NCBI RefSeq assembly: GCF_900142925.1
Contig: NZ_FRCN01000003.1
Span: 89,300-153,299 of the forward strand
Direction: 5' to 3'
DNA from: Chitinophaga sp. CF418
Lineage (GTDB): Bacteria; Bacteroidota; Bacteroidia; Chitinophagales; Chitinophagaceae
DNA length: 64,000 nt
How positions within the stretch are numbered: position 1 is the stretch's first letter; every line of letters begins with the position of its first letter. The notes under the pieces are model-generated. The model worked only from the letters and a program-made list of their open reading frames with translations, did not search any database and had not been told where the DNA came from. Shown here piece after piece: positions 36,587-46,665 of this stretch. A program made the position numbers and the translations under genes.

Positions 36587-36778
36587 TCTGCAAAGGTAAT
36601 AATTCTTTAATGGGTTATCTTAAACTGTTAAAGTTCGAGGATAGTAAACACGGAAAGAAGGACCAGGCAGGTCGGGAAGAGGCCTCCTTAAAAGGGCCAT
36701 TTATATTGCCTTCAGTTATCGACGATGCTTTTGGGAATTTCCCATTAGCTACGAATAGTTGTGTAGATCAGATAACAA

Positions 36779-36834
36779 ATCCGCCCTACGAGCGGGGCTC
36801 ACTTAGTCAGTGCCAAGTAGCGAAATGTTTTCGA
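36779..36834 (-). repeat. Island repeat copy E (degenerate)
   Basis: Core GTGCCAAGTAGCGAAATG (36810-36827) followed by TTTTCGA, preceded by a hairpin-like AATCCGCCCTACGAGCGGGG (36779-36797). It is a worn copy of the repeat found in better shape at 39302, 41683, 48309 and 55307: on the minus strand the 3' end of a tRNA-like sequence followed by a terminator. Confidence 0.5.
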
Positions 36835-36851
36835 TTTTTGAAATCCTTGTT

Positions 36852-37436
36852 TTATTTATTACTTAACTGACGCCGCACCCTGCTGAGTGTTTCTTTGGTA
36901 ATACCAAGATAAGAAGCAATGATGTGCTGTGGAAAGCGCTGCAGAAACTGCGGATAAGCATTGATGAGATTGATGTAGCGTTTTTCTGCTGACAAACTGA
37001 TAAGTGCATGGAGCCTCTTCTGTACAGAGAAGGCATTATTTTCCTGCAACTTTAAAGTCATTTCAATAAAAGCAGGTATAGGTTTTATCCATTTATTGAA
37101 GGCGTCTCTTGTAAGAAGCAATACGTCTGTATCCTCCCAGGCATCAATATTATAATGGGATGGTATAAGCGTCGTCCAGCTTTCACGATCACTTGCCCAC
37201 CAATTTTCAATAAACAGACCAACAATATGTTCTGCTCCTTTTTCATCAACCGTGTATTGCCGCAGCGCCCCGTTGATAACAAAAGCAGTGATGTTACCGA
37301 TTTCTCCTTCTTTTAACAAGAATTCTTTTTTCTTTATTTTTCCTGGTTTGAAGGCGTCTTTAATTGCAGCTATGTCGTTTTCATTAAGTTGTGTTGTACT
37401 GTAGCTGTTTATATGGTTTATAAGCACTTCATACAT
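36852..37436 (-). CDS. Crp/Fnr-family regulator
   Basis: Of 194 residues from ATG at 37436 (MYEVLINHINSY); a longer frame reaches 37481. An N-terminal cyclic-nucleotide-binding beta-roll (KKKEFLLKEGEIGNITAFVINGALRQY) and C-terminal helix-turn-helix (PQHIIASYLGITKETLSRVRRQL). No Fnr-type cysteine cluster, so it resembles the large group of Bacteroidota Crp-like proteins that need no iron-sulphur cluster. It sits 125 bp downstream of an NmrA-like gene on the same strand, with a hairpin between them. Confidence 0.9.
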   Translation of the reverse strand: MYEVLINHINSYSTTQLNENDIAAIKDAFKPGKIKKKEFLLKEGEIGNITAFVINGALRQYTVDEKGAEHIVGLFIENWWASDRESWTTLIPSHYNIDAWEDTDVLLLTRDAFNKWIKPIPAFIEMTLKLQENNAFSVQKRLHALISLSAEKRYINLINAYPQFLQRFPQHIIASYLGITKETLSRVRRQLSNK

Positions 37437-37504
37437 TAATTCTACGGATAAAATTATAGTACAAAGATATAATTTAATCACTTGATTGACTCTATGAACG
37501 GTAA

Positions 37505-37535
37505 ACCGGTTAGGACACAGATCTTCCTAACCGGT
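37505..37535 (-). terminator. Hairpin between NmrA-like and Crp-like genes
   Basis: Perfect 11-bp stem ACCGGTTAGGA / TCCTAACCGGT, 9-nt loop. On the minus strand it follows the NmrA-like stop by 26 bp; only a short T run (TTT) follows. It may be a terminator or a regulatory hairpin before the Crp-like gene. Confidence 0.6.
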
Positions 37536-37561
37536 GTTGATTTGAATGCGCCTTCTGCCCC

Positions 37562-38467
37562 TTACTTTCGTTGTGCCGGCAAATTTACCCGAGCCCAATC
37601 CGCAAAAGTGGTCATCGATGAACCTGCTATTCTGTTTGCCAGTGCAATCTCTTTGGATGCATCTGAACCCAGGTAAGTATGTGCCTGGAAATAACTGAAT
37701 GTTGCGGCTATCTCGTCGGCACCTTCAAAGAGAGTAACAAAAATTTCTGTCGGCACCTGCGTGAATGAAAATGCATGTCCCTGTTGATTGAGCGTATCCA
37801 CGATTTCATTAAAGCTCATTAGGTCGCCGACCAGGGGCAGGTACGCACCATTGCCGGCCTCAGTTGGTTTTGCAAATGCACCAGCTACGATTTTGCCAAG
37901 CTCTGTGATATCACCAAGGTGAATCACACGTACTGTTGGATCCATAGGAAGTGCCCAGCCAACCCTTCCGTTTTCCTGTTTTTGGGGTGCGAGCGCACCC
38001 ATAAAGTTCTGGTAGAAAAATGGGGCTATAACGAAAGTGTGATAATCAAATTCGGCCTCCTTAATGATCTGGTCGACTTTGGCCTTACCGGTAAAATGGG
38101 GAACATGGAACAGGCCCTTGCTGATTGATTCTACATCCGGCAGTGTTGACCAAACAAAATGTTTAACGCCGGCATCCTGGGCTGCACGTACAGCTGCTGT
38201 GGCCTGCTTTCCTTCGTCAGTTCCTTTTTCCCAGAAATTGGTAATCAGGAAAACACCATATACCCCCTGAAAAGCAGCTTTAAGTGTATCTGGCCGATTC
38301 AGATCTGCTTCCACGACTTCGTGGGCAATCGCCCCGTGTTTGTCTGGGTTACGCGTTAAAGCACGCACTTTAAATTTGCCACTGGCTTGCAGGGCATGTA
38401 CTACAGCACCACCTTGCTGGCCTGTAGCGCCAATTACGGCGATCACTTTTCTGTTATCGGATGTCAT
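37562..38467 (-). CDS. NmrA-like NAD(P)-binding protein
   Basis: Of 301 residues. Rossmann fold with dinucleotide loop VIGATGQQGGAVVHAL (about 11-26) and the atypical-SDR/NmrA layout; no YxxxK. Members act as redox-sensing regulators or as NAD(P)H-dependent reductases of isoflavone/azo-type substrates. No partner is adjacent except the Crp-like gene downstream, which may respond to the same signal. Function therefore only broadly assigned. Confidence 0.85.
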   Translation of the reverse strand: MTSDNRKVIAVIGATGQQGGAVVHALQASGKFKVRALTRNPDKHGAIAHEVVEADLNRPDTLKAAFQGVYGVFLITNFWEKGTDEGKQATAAVRAAQDAGVKHFVWSTLPDVESISKGLFHVPHFTGKAKVDQIIKEAEFDYHTFVIAPFFYQNFMGALAPQKQENGRVGWALPMDPTVRVIHLGDITELGKIVAGAFAKPTEAGNGAYLPLVGDLMSFNEIVDTLNQQGHAFSFTQVPTEIFVTLFEGADEIAATFSYFQAHTYLGSDASKEIALANRIAGSSMTTFADWARVNLPAQRK

Positions 38468-38954
38468 ATCTCAAATCTTTGTTTGAGATGCAAAACTACC
38501 AGCTGAGGTAAACGCGGACGATGACAAATGATAATAAATAAAGGACGTTATCTCTTTTGAGACAGCCTTCTGTTCTTTTAATTAATTCCATATGGCAAAG
38601 TACCAATATCAAAAATGGCAAATGACTGATGTCTTCCGATTGATCTTTGGGCTTATGCCTTTTATATGTCTGCTGTACCTGCCTTGTAGTCGTATGCACT
38701 ATGAGATAAGCGATAGCCACAGCATCTACAAAAATTGTTGAAGAAGATCAATAAAGACATACCCTTTCTGTCCTTAGATAAAAACGGGTACTACATTTCT
38801 AGTTAACTAAGAAAGGTAAAGCCAACAAACCCAGGTCCTTTTTATATAAAAAGTGTAATTGCCCGAACGTATTCTTTTCGTTGGCTAAAAGATCCGATGG
38901 CACTATGTCAGATGCAAGCACCTTTGAGATCTCTGCAGGGACAGTAGCTGGCAT
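38468..38954. other. Intergenic region, degraded sequence
   Basis: 487 bp upstream of the recombinase remnant. A 74-codon minus-strand frame at 38496-38720 looks accidental. From about 38740 the plus strand may hold more of the recombinase, but it is too degraded to recognise. Confidence 0.4.
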
Positions 38955-39235
38955 GTAAATTTACAGCGGAAGAATTCAAGGAGATAAAGACAGACCTTTT
39001 AAAAAAGATAGAAGAACTGGAAAAGAAGAAAACCAGGTCATTGTCTTCCAAAAACAACATCGGAAATACTTGTCCCACTGGGTGAGATAATGAGAAACAT
39101 CGCCATCCGCTACATCGCAGCTTCCCCAAGCGGCAAAAAACTGATCATTGGTTCGAGCTTCGCTGAAAAGCTGATTTTTTAGACCTAAATTTCGAACCAC
39201 GAGACTAATATAATCCTTGAAATGATAAGGCCTCG
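38955..39235 (+). pseudogene. Serine recombinase C-terminal remnant
   Basis: Pieces of a large site-specific serine recombinase in at least two frames: FTAEEFKEIKTDLLKKIEEL with EKKK, then after a frame change AASPSGKKLIIGSSFAEKL with IF, stops, and finally NIILEMIR. This matches the family's C-terminal coiled coil and its end (GSxFPEKLxF ... RTxRLNExLxLI). Frameshift and stop codons show the gene is dead. It lies just left of island repeat copy A, consistent with an old integrated element. Confidence 0.7.
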
Positions 39236-39268
39236 AGCGGGTTTAGACGAGTATAACAAACAAAAACG

Positions 39269-39329
39269 CCGGAGATAATACCTCCGGGATTTGCCATTTT
39301 TGTGCCCAGTAGTGGAGCGTATTCGAACC
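39269..39329 (-). repeat. Island repeat copy A (tRNA-end-like core plus hairpin)
   Basis: Hairpin CCGGAG / CTCCGG (39269-39287), then core GTGCCCAGTAGTGGAGCGTA followed by TTCGAACC (39302-39329). Copies A, B and C also share the next bases, roughly the pattern TNNTNTTGATNTTAA. On the minus strand it reads as T-loop, tRNA acceptor 3' strand, then a terminator. Confidence 0.65.
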
Positions 39330-39451
39330 CAATAACCTTGATATTAAGTCGGTTGAAGTGAAAATTTCATAAATATTACAGAGTAAAATAAACTAACGCC
39401 TTCTAATGGATTAGGTGTTTGTAATATGATACTTTATTTTATATTGGCGGC

Positions 39452-39856
39452 ATGTTCAACTTTTTCAGAAAAAGACCTAAGGTAGATGCCTACTCACTGG
39501 AGGCATTAGCCTCTTATCCCAACAAAAACAAATATTTTGTGCGGGCAGCTCGTTTTATGGAGCTTGATTACAATCAATGCACTATTACGGTGATCGATCC
39601 GCATGGACCGCGAATGATTACGATGGATCCATGGCCGGAATCGATCTTCCTGAATGCAACGGGGCAACGTACAGTAAGGCAATATATTGAGGATACAGCA
39701 GAAAGCTATAAGGGTAACATTCCAACTAAACTCGATAGTTTCATCATTGGCGAATTAGAGAAACTGGCATTTAAGTATAGGATTATTGAATTGACAGATG
39801 TGCCGAATGCTCTCAAACCTCAATTTGAAAAACCGATGCCGGGAGGGAATAAATGA
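39452..39856 (+). CDS. Hypothetical protein
   Basis: Of 134 residues, no signal peptide. MFNFFRKRPKVDAYSLEAL then a mixed alpha/beta region with YFVRAARFMELDYNQCTITV and GQRTVRQYIEDTAESYKG. Soluble and Pro/Lys-rich at the end. No family recognised. It is the only intact gene between copies A and B apart from the IS remains; A/T-rich like its surroundings. Confidence 0.55.
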   Translation: MFNFFRKRPKVDAYSLEALASYPNKNKYFVRAARFMELDYNQCTITVIDPHGPRMITMDPWPESIFLNATGQRTVRQYIEDTAESYKGNIPTKLDSFIIGELEKLAFKYRIIELTDVPNALKPQFEKPMPGGNK

Positions 39857-39922
39857 TGTTAATCGAACCAGTTCGAGTTTGAATATGAAGGGCTTACACA
39901 AAAGGCTCAAATGACGTAAAAT

Positions 39923-41672
39923 GGGGGCGTCTCATAAGTTTGAGACGTCCCCTTTTCAATTTTATACTGTTATACCAGCCGATATGGTGCATTATGTACT
40001 TAAAAGATATTTTAAGTATCAAATCGAGATTTTGAAGTTTATTTTTTAGGCTTCTTAGGCGATTTTCTTCCTAAGATTGTGTGCTAGAGCTAATAAGCCA
40101 GTCTCTATTTCGACTTTTTCGATTCCACGGAGCATAAATCTCCTGAAGTGGTGATTATGTTTGATGTTACCAAACACAGATTCTACATTAAAACGTCGCT
40201 GTTTACGTTTTGCTATACCCCGTCTTGTTTTTAACCGCTTATCCGCCCTTGACTTTAGCCGTTTTAGATTGTGATTAATTTCAATCACCCGGTTACCTTT
40301 AGCCTGATGGCATAACTTTTTTAACCTGCAATACTTACAACTCTCTGTTTCATATTTAGTGATCGTCTGTAGATAGCCTGTGGTTGTTTGTCTGGTGTAA
40401 GTGCCCATATTATGCATCGGTTTGCCTTTAGGACATTCATATTGGTCGTTGCTCTCGTCGTAAACTAATTTATCAGATGAATAAGGATTTTTCTCCTTTT
40501 TTCGCTTGCGCTGTTGTCTGTCAAACTGATTGTGTTTCACATAAGCGGTGATCTGTTTGGATTCAAGCCATTGGTAGTTTTGTTCACTACCATAACCTGC
40601 ATCCGCTGTATATTGCTTGGTTTTACCTTGTATGTCTTTATATGTTGTTCCAGATGAGCGATCAGGGTATTAGTGTCTGTACTTTATTGATGTAGGCTAT
40701 AATTTACAATGTACTGATTATTGGCGCTTACCTGAACATTATAGGCTGGCTTCAGTTGACCATTTTTCATATGGTCTTCTTTGAGCCGCATAAACGTCGC
40801 ATCTGGATCTGTTTTACTCATGCTACTACGGCCGCAACCTATCCGATTTCCTTGCTCCTCATATTTATCAAGCGCTGCAGGCCAATTCTTCTTGCCATAG
40901 TTGAGTTTCTGGCGGACATTTTTGTCAACGTCTTTGTCCTTTAATGCTTCGTTTATTTTATTGATAGTCTCAGTTATTTTCTCACTATCAATTTTATCAA
41001 ATCCACTTGGATCGGTATCATCCATTTCTGATGCAGCCACCTGCTGAGCATATTCCCAAAGCTCGCAAAGTTGTTTTTTGATCTTTTCCCGATTTGATTT
41101 GATAGAATTGCCCCATACAAAGCTATACCGGTTCGCATTTGCCTCAATTTTAGTCCCATCTGTGTACAACTCTTTTATACTCAAAAGCCCTTCCTGGCAC
41201 AGCAATTCAACTACCTGGCTGAAAATGGGGCGTAATGTCCGCTGCAAGCGCTTACCTCGGAACCTGTCGATTGTATTATGATCAGGCTTGTTTAAACCTG
41301 CCAACCACATGAAATTTATATTCTGACAAACAGCTTCTTCTATTTTCCGACTGCTGTATATATTATTAATGTAAGCATATACTAAAATCTTTAGTAATAC
41401 TTTGGGATGGTAGCTACTGGCTCCGCCTGTCTTGTATTCAGCAATTAGCTTGCTAATATCAATTTTATCAAGAATGGCCGCCACGATCCTCACCGGATGA
41501 TTGGATGCCACCATATCATTTAAATCAAGCGGAAGTAGCGACAGCTGATTCTGGTGAGTAGCTTTAAATGTTACCGTAAGACTTTTTCCTCTTGCCATAA
41601 CATTAAGATACGATCTACTTTCCACAACAATAAAAAAAGGGCCGTCTCATTTTTTATTTATGAGACAGTCCC
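39923..41672 (-). mobile_element. IS1182-type insertion sequence, defective
   Basis: About 1.75 kb. Imperfect terminal inverted repeats: the left end starts GGGGGCGTCTCATAAGT and the right end, read inward, GGGACTGTCTCATAAAT (13-14 of 17 matching). Each end also folds on itself (GTCTCA / TGAGAC), a feature that stops outside transcription in such elements. Target duplication was not evident. The encoded transposase is broken, so the copy cannot move by itself. Confidence 0.8.
40055..41625 (-). pseudogene. IS1182-family transposase, broken
   Basis: N-terminal part 40684-41625 (313 residues, [51 protein letters not shown] with a DDE Asp) and C-terminal part 40055-40540 (161 residues, CxYC-type zinc pairs and FGNIKHNHHFRRF with the last acidic region before it). 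A TAA interrupts at 40684, apparently from CAA, and about 50 bp later a frameshift is needed to rejoin (STDTNTLIAHLEQHIK, then KDIQGKTKQYTADAGYGS). Two lesions argue against programmed frameshifting. Confidence 0.85.
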
Positions 41673-41682
41673 TTTCGCCAAC

Positions 41683-41710
41683 GTGCCCAGTAGCGAATTG
41701 TTTTCGAACC
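41683..41710 (-). repeat. Island repeat copy B
   Basis: Core GTGCCCAGTAGCGAATTG then TTTTCGAACC, 10 bp outside the right end of the IS1182-type element, whose own terminal hairpin takes the place of the terminator found at other copies. The following bases (GTGTTGATCTTAAACAAATT) match copy C. Confidence 0.65.
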
Positions 41711-41931
41711 GTTTAGTGTTGATCTTAAACAAATTATATGGAATCAATTAACTTTTCTAAATGATCCAGAATTTATGGACAGCCATAACCGATAGACTAG
41801 GCAATATTTTTTTAACGGCAAATCTTTGAGATTTCTCATCCTCGATCTATCGCCCTTTTTTCAGATACTATTTCACATTCGTTATCCACAAATTAAATAA
41901 AGGATAATATAAATTGTGATTTACATATAAT

Positions 41932-42858
41932 TTAATTAGCTGGCAGTAGCGAAGTCATCATTCTAATCAGGTTATTAGACTCCTCAGTAATCCACGCATT
42001 CTTTTTTATCAGAGCATGCAGTAACTGCTGACTTTTAACAGATAAGGTGAGATCAGCCATAGTTCGTTTGCCAGACTGCCATTTGCTGTTATGGGCACTA
42101 GCTATTATTCCCTTAGGTTCTCCATCAGGAATTAGTAACTCAATGCATGGGAGCAAATGTTTAACCATTGGATAAATGATAAACAAACCATCATAATCCC
42201 AATCGCAAGAATAATAGATAGGTAAACCGCGGGTATCAGCAAATTCCAGTTTATTTACATTCTTTCCTCCTGCATACCACAATTCAATACCTAATTGGCG
42301 AGGTTTAATCGGTTTCATAAGGAAATGAAGGTTTTCACAAAGAACAATGACGCGGGGATTATGACATTGTAATTTATATATATATTGCTGATCTTTTTCA
42401 TTCGCAAAGCTCTCCACATTTAGAATAATTTTCAATGCTTTTACAAGAGATTCTCTATTGTCCAAGTATTTTTCATCTCTAAAAAACATCTCAGATATGC
42501 CGCGAAGTGATTCATCTGCCGCTATAATCTGAGCTCTCAGTGGGTCCAAATCGCCTGCATCGTATCTGTCAGCTACACTCATTAGGATTTTGATATCTCT
42601 TTCTTCTATCCTCAGTTGAGGCTTTAGCAAATCATATTTCTCCAAAAAAGCGCGGTACGATAAAAATTTAGGTTGATAATCTCTTTGATACAATGGCTTG
42701 AATTTGGGTAAAGCTATGATCTCGTTGCCACTTTTTTGAAGTGCCTTCCTTGATTTTACCAAATAGTTAATTTCGGGGTCAACATCCAGGGTTGAATTTA
42801 AACTCAATGTTAAATCATTGTGCAAATCATTTAGCGCTTTTAAAACCAGCCAGTTCAT
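41932..42858 (-). CDS. jetD: Wadjet nuclease subunit JetD
   Basis: Of 308 residues. Toprim-type nuclease of the Wadjet anti-plasmid system: VIVLCENLHFL with Glu175 and YYSCDWDYDGLFII with Asp219, 221 and 223, the metal site that cuts the plasmid once the SMC motor has stalled on it. It is shorter than typical type I JetD (about 380-400 residues) and the N-terminal arm is divergent, so the Wadjet type is left open. Start overlaps the end of jetC by 32 bp. Last gene of the minus-strand operon jetA-B-C-D. Confidence 0.85.
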   Translation of the reverse strand: MNWLVLKALNDLHNDLTLSLNSTLDVDPEINYLVKSRKALQKSGNEIIALPKFKPLYQRDYQPKFLSYRAFLEKYDLLKPQLRIEERDIKILMSVADRYDAGDLDPLRAQIIAADESLRGISEMFFRDEKYLDNRESLVKALKIILNVESFANEKDQQYIYKLQCHNPRVIVLCENLHFLMKPIKPRQLGIELWYAGGKNVNKLEFADTRGLPIYYSCDWDYDGLFIIYPMVKHLLPCIELLIPDGEPKGIIASAHNSKWQSGKRTMADLTLSVKSQQLLHALIKKNAWITEESNNLIRMMTSLLPAN

Positions 42859-45800
42859 TCTGTTGTCGATTTATATAGGTTGAAAGTACCTCATTCCCAA
42901 ATGGCGTTTTAAAGAAAGATGATGAAGGAAAGTAATTTATGTTTTTGTCAATTATTCCCTTTATTAAATGGTGAGCATACCAATGATCTGAAAATCCAAT
43001 ATTAAAGCTATGCGGGGCCATAGTAATAATTTGATATTGAAACTCATCCGCAATAGCTGGGAAAGTATTAAAATTCGTATTATCCAAACTACCTAATTCT
43101 TCTAGTATAAGAAACCGTAGCCCCTTCCTAGGTTCTTTCTGGGATAACGAAAGACGTGCAATACCCAATAATGCAATAGCTGAATAGGTTTCTCCCGTGC
43201 TTCCTGGTACATCAACACCGAATTCGTCTGTCAGGCGCGCGGATAGATGAAAGTAAGTTTTCGGATCTAGTAAGTCTCCAAATGGTATTCGTGTTTTAAG
43301 ATTTAATCTTTTTTGAAATGAATTTTCCATAAATGCCACAACTGATTCCGTGACTCCAAGCGCACCTTTCATAAGCGCCATTCTCATCTCAACTGCGACA
43401 TCTTTTACATTTTCAATACTCATTTCTTTATTATCCTTAAATTCCACTTTAAAGTAAAAGTGTCCACTAATTTTTCTGTCAACAAAAAAACCATTAATTT
43501 TTTGCACTTGTCTCTTGTATTGATCATACCTGGTAACTGTTAAGTTGAATACCTTTAGCATTTCATCGCTTATTCCATCTGCCATACTGCTTCTGGCAGC
43601 ATTTGCCTCTTTTAGCGCATCTACTATATCATCCGTTGCTTTTACCCTATTTCCTAATAATGCTCTTTCCATTACAGCAAATGAAAAAGACGAATTTGAA
43701 ATTTCCATTTGCACATCGGCGTTCTTTCCGTCTTTTGTTTCCGTGAAATGCTCACTAGTAGCAATATAATGATGCCTATATATGTCACGTGCGTTTTCAT
43801 ATTCGCCTAATAGTCTTTGTACATCCTGGCAATTACCTTCTGTGATTGATGGCGCTTCATCAAAACTGTTCTTATATTCCAGGATATTATTATCTAGCTC
43901 TAAACGGCTTTTTAATAGTTTTTCCGTAGTTTCCTGGATTTCTTTTGAAATTTGTCTCAGTACCTGTTCTGCTGTTCTAATATCCCCATCATACTCAGCC
44001 TTAATTATCCCACATAAGCTACTTCTTCTAGTCCATTTATCACGTTTCTTGACTAGCTGCAATCGAATTTCTCTCATTGTAGTTCCAGATACTCCTAGTT
44101 CTTCCTGCTTTGTTGCTAGTTTTCCCAGAAGGATATTATGTTTTCTCATTAACTCTAATCCAATGTTAGGCAATTTATTTATGTAATAAAGCGCCTTCTC
44201 AATCGTTTTCACTATGCTATACTCTATAATCTGCACATCAATATTTAAAGGTAAAATTGTGTGATCCAAGCTACCTCCGTTTTGAACGAGTTTGATGGCT
44301 TCCAATTTTTTTTCCAAAATATTTAACTCGCTTTCTATTCTCTTTATGAAAAGATTTAAGGAGGTATCAGAAGAATCTCTGTCTTTAAGTAGTAAAGCGT
44401 CTTCTGTAAATTCAATATATTCCTTTAATGCTCCAAGCTTGATCCAGCCTCCATTTTTCGTCGGTTTAAAATCAAACTCCTTAATAAAGGAATCTATGTC
44501 TAAATAGCGCTTGACACTAAGCCCATCGTCAGGTTGGGACACAGGCAAGACGGCAAAATGTAAGATGGACTGTATTTGTTCGATGGAAAAGTTATTTCCA
44601 TTTTTCATAAACCAACCTAGAACTGAAGATTCATGCTTGTCCTTTAGCAATGTTAATAATTTGATTATTTTGGTTTTTCTTTCTGTAACTTCATTCTTAA
44701 ATTTCTCAAGATTCTCTTGTTGACTATCTCGTTGCTGGAGCAACTGATCCATACTTTCGTATCTATTCAAAAATGGCATTGCGTATTCAACGTCCTTACA
44801 CATTTCTTTAACCGATGGAATGGCTCTTTCTTCATACTCCAAATTGGACCATCCCTTAGCAAGTATTGGTAGTTCAATATTTTGCAAATTGTCTATTTGT
44901 TCAATCACTTCGTCTATTTCATCCATCAATATTCTAATTGTGTCCAGATCCTGTTCTTGGTTCTGGATTTTGAGGAGCTTATCACTAATGATTTTTTTTA
45001 TGTTGTCTATTAGCGAAAGTCTGTTCTGTTTGATTAGGCTGATTTTTTGCTCTCGTAGCTTTTTCTCTTTAAACTTATCTATATTTCTTTCAAGGAATTT
45101 AACTGTTTGATGCAGTTCATTTATCGTAGCTCCAAGATATCGTTCTCTCTTACGCTTGGCTGTAGTCTCATAGGCGAACGACTTCTGGAGATGTACCTGT
45201 TTTTCAGATAGTGAAGATATTTCTCTATCTAATTGCCTGTAGTCATCAAGAAACTTTTCAAATCTGTTCTTATTACTTTCGAAGTTTGATTTGATATCAG
45301 CATCTGATTCTTCAAAAAGGAAATCTTTTAAATTCTTCGAGACATTTTTGCCGCCAAGATTCAAGGTCTTTACTTTTGAAAATGATTGAATCACTTTCGC
45401 ATAGGCCTTTAAGCTATTCTCTTGACTTAAATCTAGAGGTAAAATCTCTTTTTGATATAGAGCTTTATAATATCTATTTATTTCATCTTTTGTACTAAAG
45501 ATATTTAATTTTAATCCAAACTTTTCCGAGATGTGATCTGATAGTTCATCAAATCCAGTTATCGCTCCTGTCGGTATAAAATCTCTAGCATATAATAACT
45601 TCTCTTTGCCAAATAATATATCGTCTGAGCGTTGTTCAAAGTCCGCTTCACTGGCGATTAGAAAGGGAGTCAAAGCTTTACCATGTTGGCTATTAATTTG
45701 TACTCCAAGCGTCAAAAAATATCCCTGTTTCACCTCAATATTTATAAATGCATATGCATATCTTAATTTATAGGGAAGTGTTTTTATTTGTCTATCTTCT

Positions 45801-45997
45801 TCTTTTACTCCATCGGTTCCGAATCGGATAATATTAGGGTCAAATATAAAGATGAGTTGTAACAGATCAGCTAGTACAGATTTCCCAACACCATTTGGTC
45901 CAATAATGTCTGTTCGCTTATTGTGAAAATGATAATCGTGAATATAGTGCTTTATTATACCTACTGTAGATAAGGAATAAATGTACGGATACATCAT
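42827..45997 (-). CDS. jetC: Wadjet SMC-like ATPase JetC
   Basis: Of 1056 residues. MukB/MksB-like SMC protein: Walker A GPNGVGKS (33-40), long coiled coils (about 230-400 and 600-760) around a central hinge, ABC signature GSTGETYSAIALL and Walker B GLRFLILEELGSLD (959-972). It extrudes DNA loops and recognises small circular DNA. The gene begins 2 bp after jetB and overlaps jetD. The A/T-rich codon use differs from the nuo genes and is in line with recent acquisition. Confidence 0.92.
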   Translation of the reverse strand: MMYPYIYSLSTVGIIKHYIHDYHFHNKRTDIIGPNGVGKSVLADLLQLIFIFDPNIIRFGTDGVKEEDRQIKTLPYKLRYAYAFINIEVKQGYFLTLGVQINSQHGKALTPFLIASEADFEQRSDDILFGKEKLLYARDFIPTGAITGFDELSDHISEKFGLKLNIFSTKDEINRYYKALYQKEILPLDLSQENSLKAYAKVIQSFSKVKTLNLGGKNVSKNLKDFLFEESDADIKSNFESNKNRFEKFLDDYRQLDREISSLSEKQVHLQKSFAYETTAKRKRERYLGATINELHQTVKFLERNIDKFKEKKLREQKISLIKQNRLSLIDNIKKIISDKLLKIQNQEQDLDTIRILMDEIDEVIEQIDNLQNIELPILAKGWSNLEYEERAIPSVKEMCKDVEYAMPFLNRYESMDQLLQQRDSQQENLEKFKNEVTERKTKIIKLLTLLKDKHESSVLGWFMKNGNNFSIEQIQSILHFAVLPVSQPDDGLSVKRYLDIDSFIKEFDFKPTKNGGWIKLGALKEYIEFTEDALLLKDRDSSDTSLNLFIKRIESELNILEKKLEAIKLVQNGGSLDHTILPLNIDVQIIEYSIVKTIEKALYYINKLPNIGLELMRKHNILLGKLATKQEELGVSGTTMREIRLQLVKKRDKWTRRSSLCGIIKAEYDGDIRTAEQVLRQISKEIQETTEKLLKSRLELDNNILEYKNSFDEAPSITEGNCQDVQRLLGEYENARDIYRHHYIATSEHFTETKDGKNADVQMEISNSSFSFAVMERALLGNRVKATDDIVDALKEANAARSSMADGISDEMLKVFNLTVTRYDQYKRQVQKINGFFVDRKISGHFYFKVEFKDNKEMSIENVKDVAVEMRMALMKGALGVTESVVAFMENSFQKRLNLKTRIPFGDLLDPKTYFHLSARLTDEFGVDVPGSTGETYSAIALLGIARLSLSQKEPRKGLRFLILEELGSLDNTNFNTFPAIADEFQYQIITMAPHSFNIGFSDHWYAHHLIKGIIDKNINYFPSSSFFKTPFGNEVLSTYINRQQNELAGFKSAK

Positions 45998-45999
45998 TA

Positions 46000-46665
46000 C
46001 TAAGCTGTTTTGTAAAGTTCGCAGAATTTATCAAAATCATTTAACTCAGACTCATAGAGCTTTGCAAGGCGAAATAGCGCCGGGCGTAACTCAAAAGCCC
46101 ATTCTTTTCCCTCGATCTCTGTTGGCTCTACCCAACCTAGGATTACAAATCTTCTAAAAACACGTTCAAAGGTTTTCTTCACATCATTCCATTCTTTTTC
46201 ATCATAGGAATCTCTTACAGAGCTGAATAAAAGTGTCTGATATGATTTTTGATGCTCACTCTCTAATATTTTATGCATCATATCCTCCCAGACTACAACT
46301 TTTACCTTGTCGAAATATCTCAGATAATAAATATCTAACAGCATCAATCCATATATGGTTTCTCGCTCTGATAGATATCCTGCAGGCTTATTGTCCAATA
46401 AATCACTACGTATACCCGGTATGGGAGTCAAGTAATAACAAGGAGTACCATCAAATACATCAGCCACTAATTCGAGCCTATATAGTTGTTTGAAAAATTT
46501 CTTAAATCCACATTCTTCATCCCTCAATAACGCGAAGAGGGTGTAATACTTTTCATCTATATGCTTGCCTGATAAAAGAAGGTCCAACAGTTGGTGGAAA
46601 CATGCCTCCACTTTCTCAGTGTTCAAGAATTCATATGATTGCCCTTCTGTATCGTAGTTTTCCAT
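46000..46665 (-). CDS. jetB: Wadjet subunit JetB (KITE-like)
   Basis: Of 221 residues. Winged-helix KITE-type partner (MukE/MksE relative, DUF4194-like) which bridges the kleisin JetA and the SMC heads. Typical features are the RDEECGFKKFFKQLYRLELV region and the late WVEPTEIEGKEWAFELRPALFRL. Assignment rests mainly on its place between JetA and JetC and on size. Its start lies 43 bp inside jetA. Confidence 0.85.
   Translation of the reverse strand: MENYDTEGQSYEFLNTEKVEACFHQLLDLLLSGKHIDEKYYTLFALLRDEECGFKKFFKQLYRLELVADVFDGTPCYYLTPIPGIRSDLLDNKPAGYLSERETIYGLMLLDIYYLRYFDKVKVVVWEDMMHKILESEHQKSYQTLLFSSVRDSYDEKEWNDVKKTFERVFRRFVILGWVEPTEIEGKEWAFELRPALFRLAKLYESELNDFDKFCELYKTA

Noticed and set aside
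36610..36870. 86-codon plus-strand frame at 36610-36870
   Set aside because: Covers the degenerate island repeat E and the end of the Crp-like gene; no family and no start context.
38496..38720. 74-codon minus-strand frame
   Set aside because: No protein-like character and lies in degraded sequence next to the recombinase remnant.
40055..41625. Programmed frameshift as the reason for a split transposase
   Set aside because: An in-frame TAA and a separate frameshift about 50 bp later are both needed, so decay is simpler.
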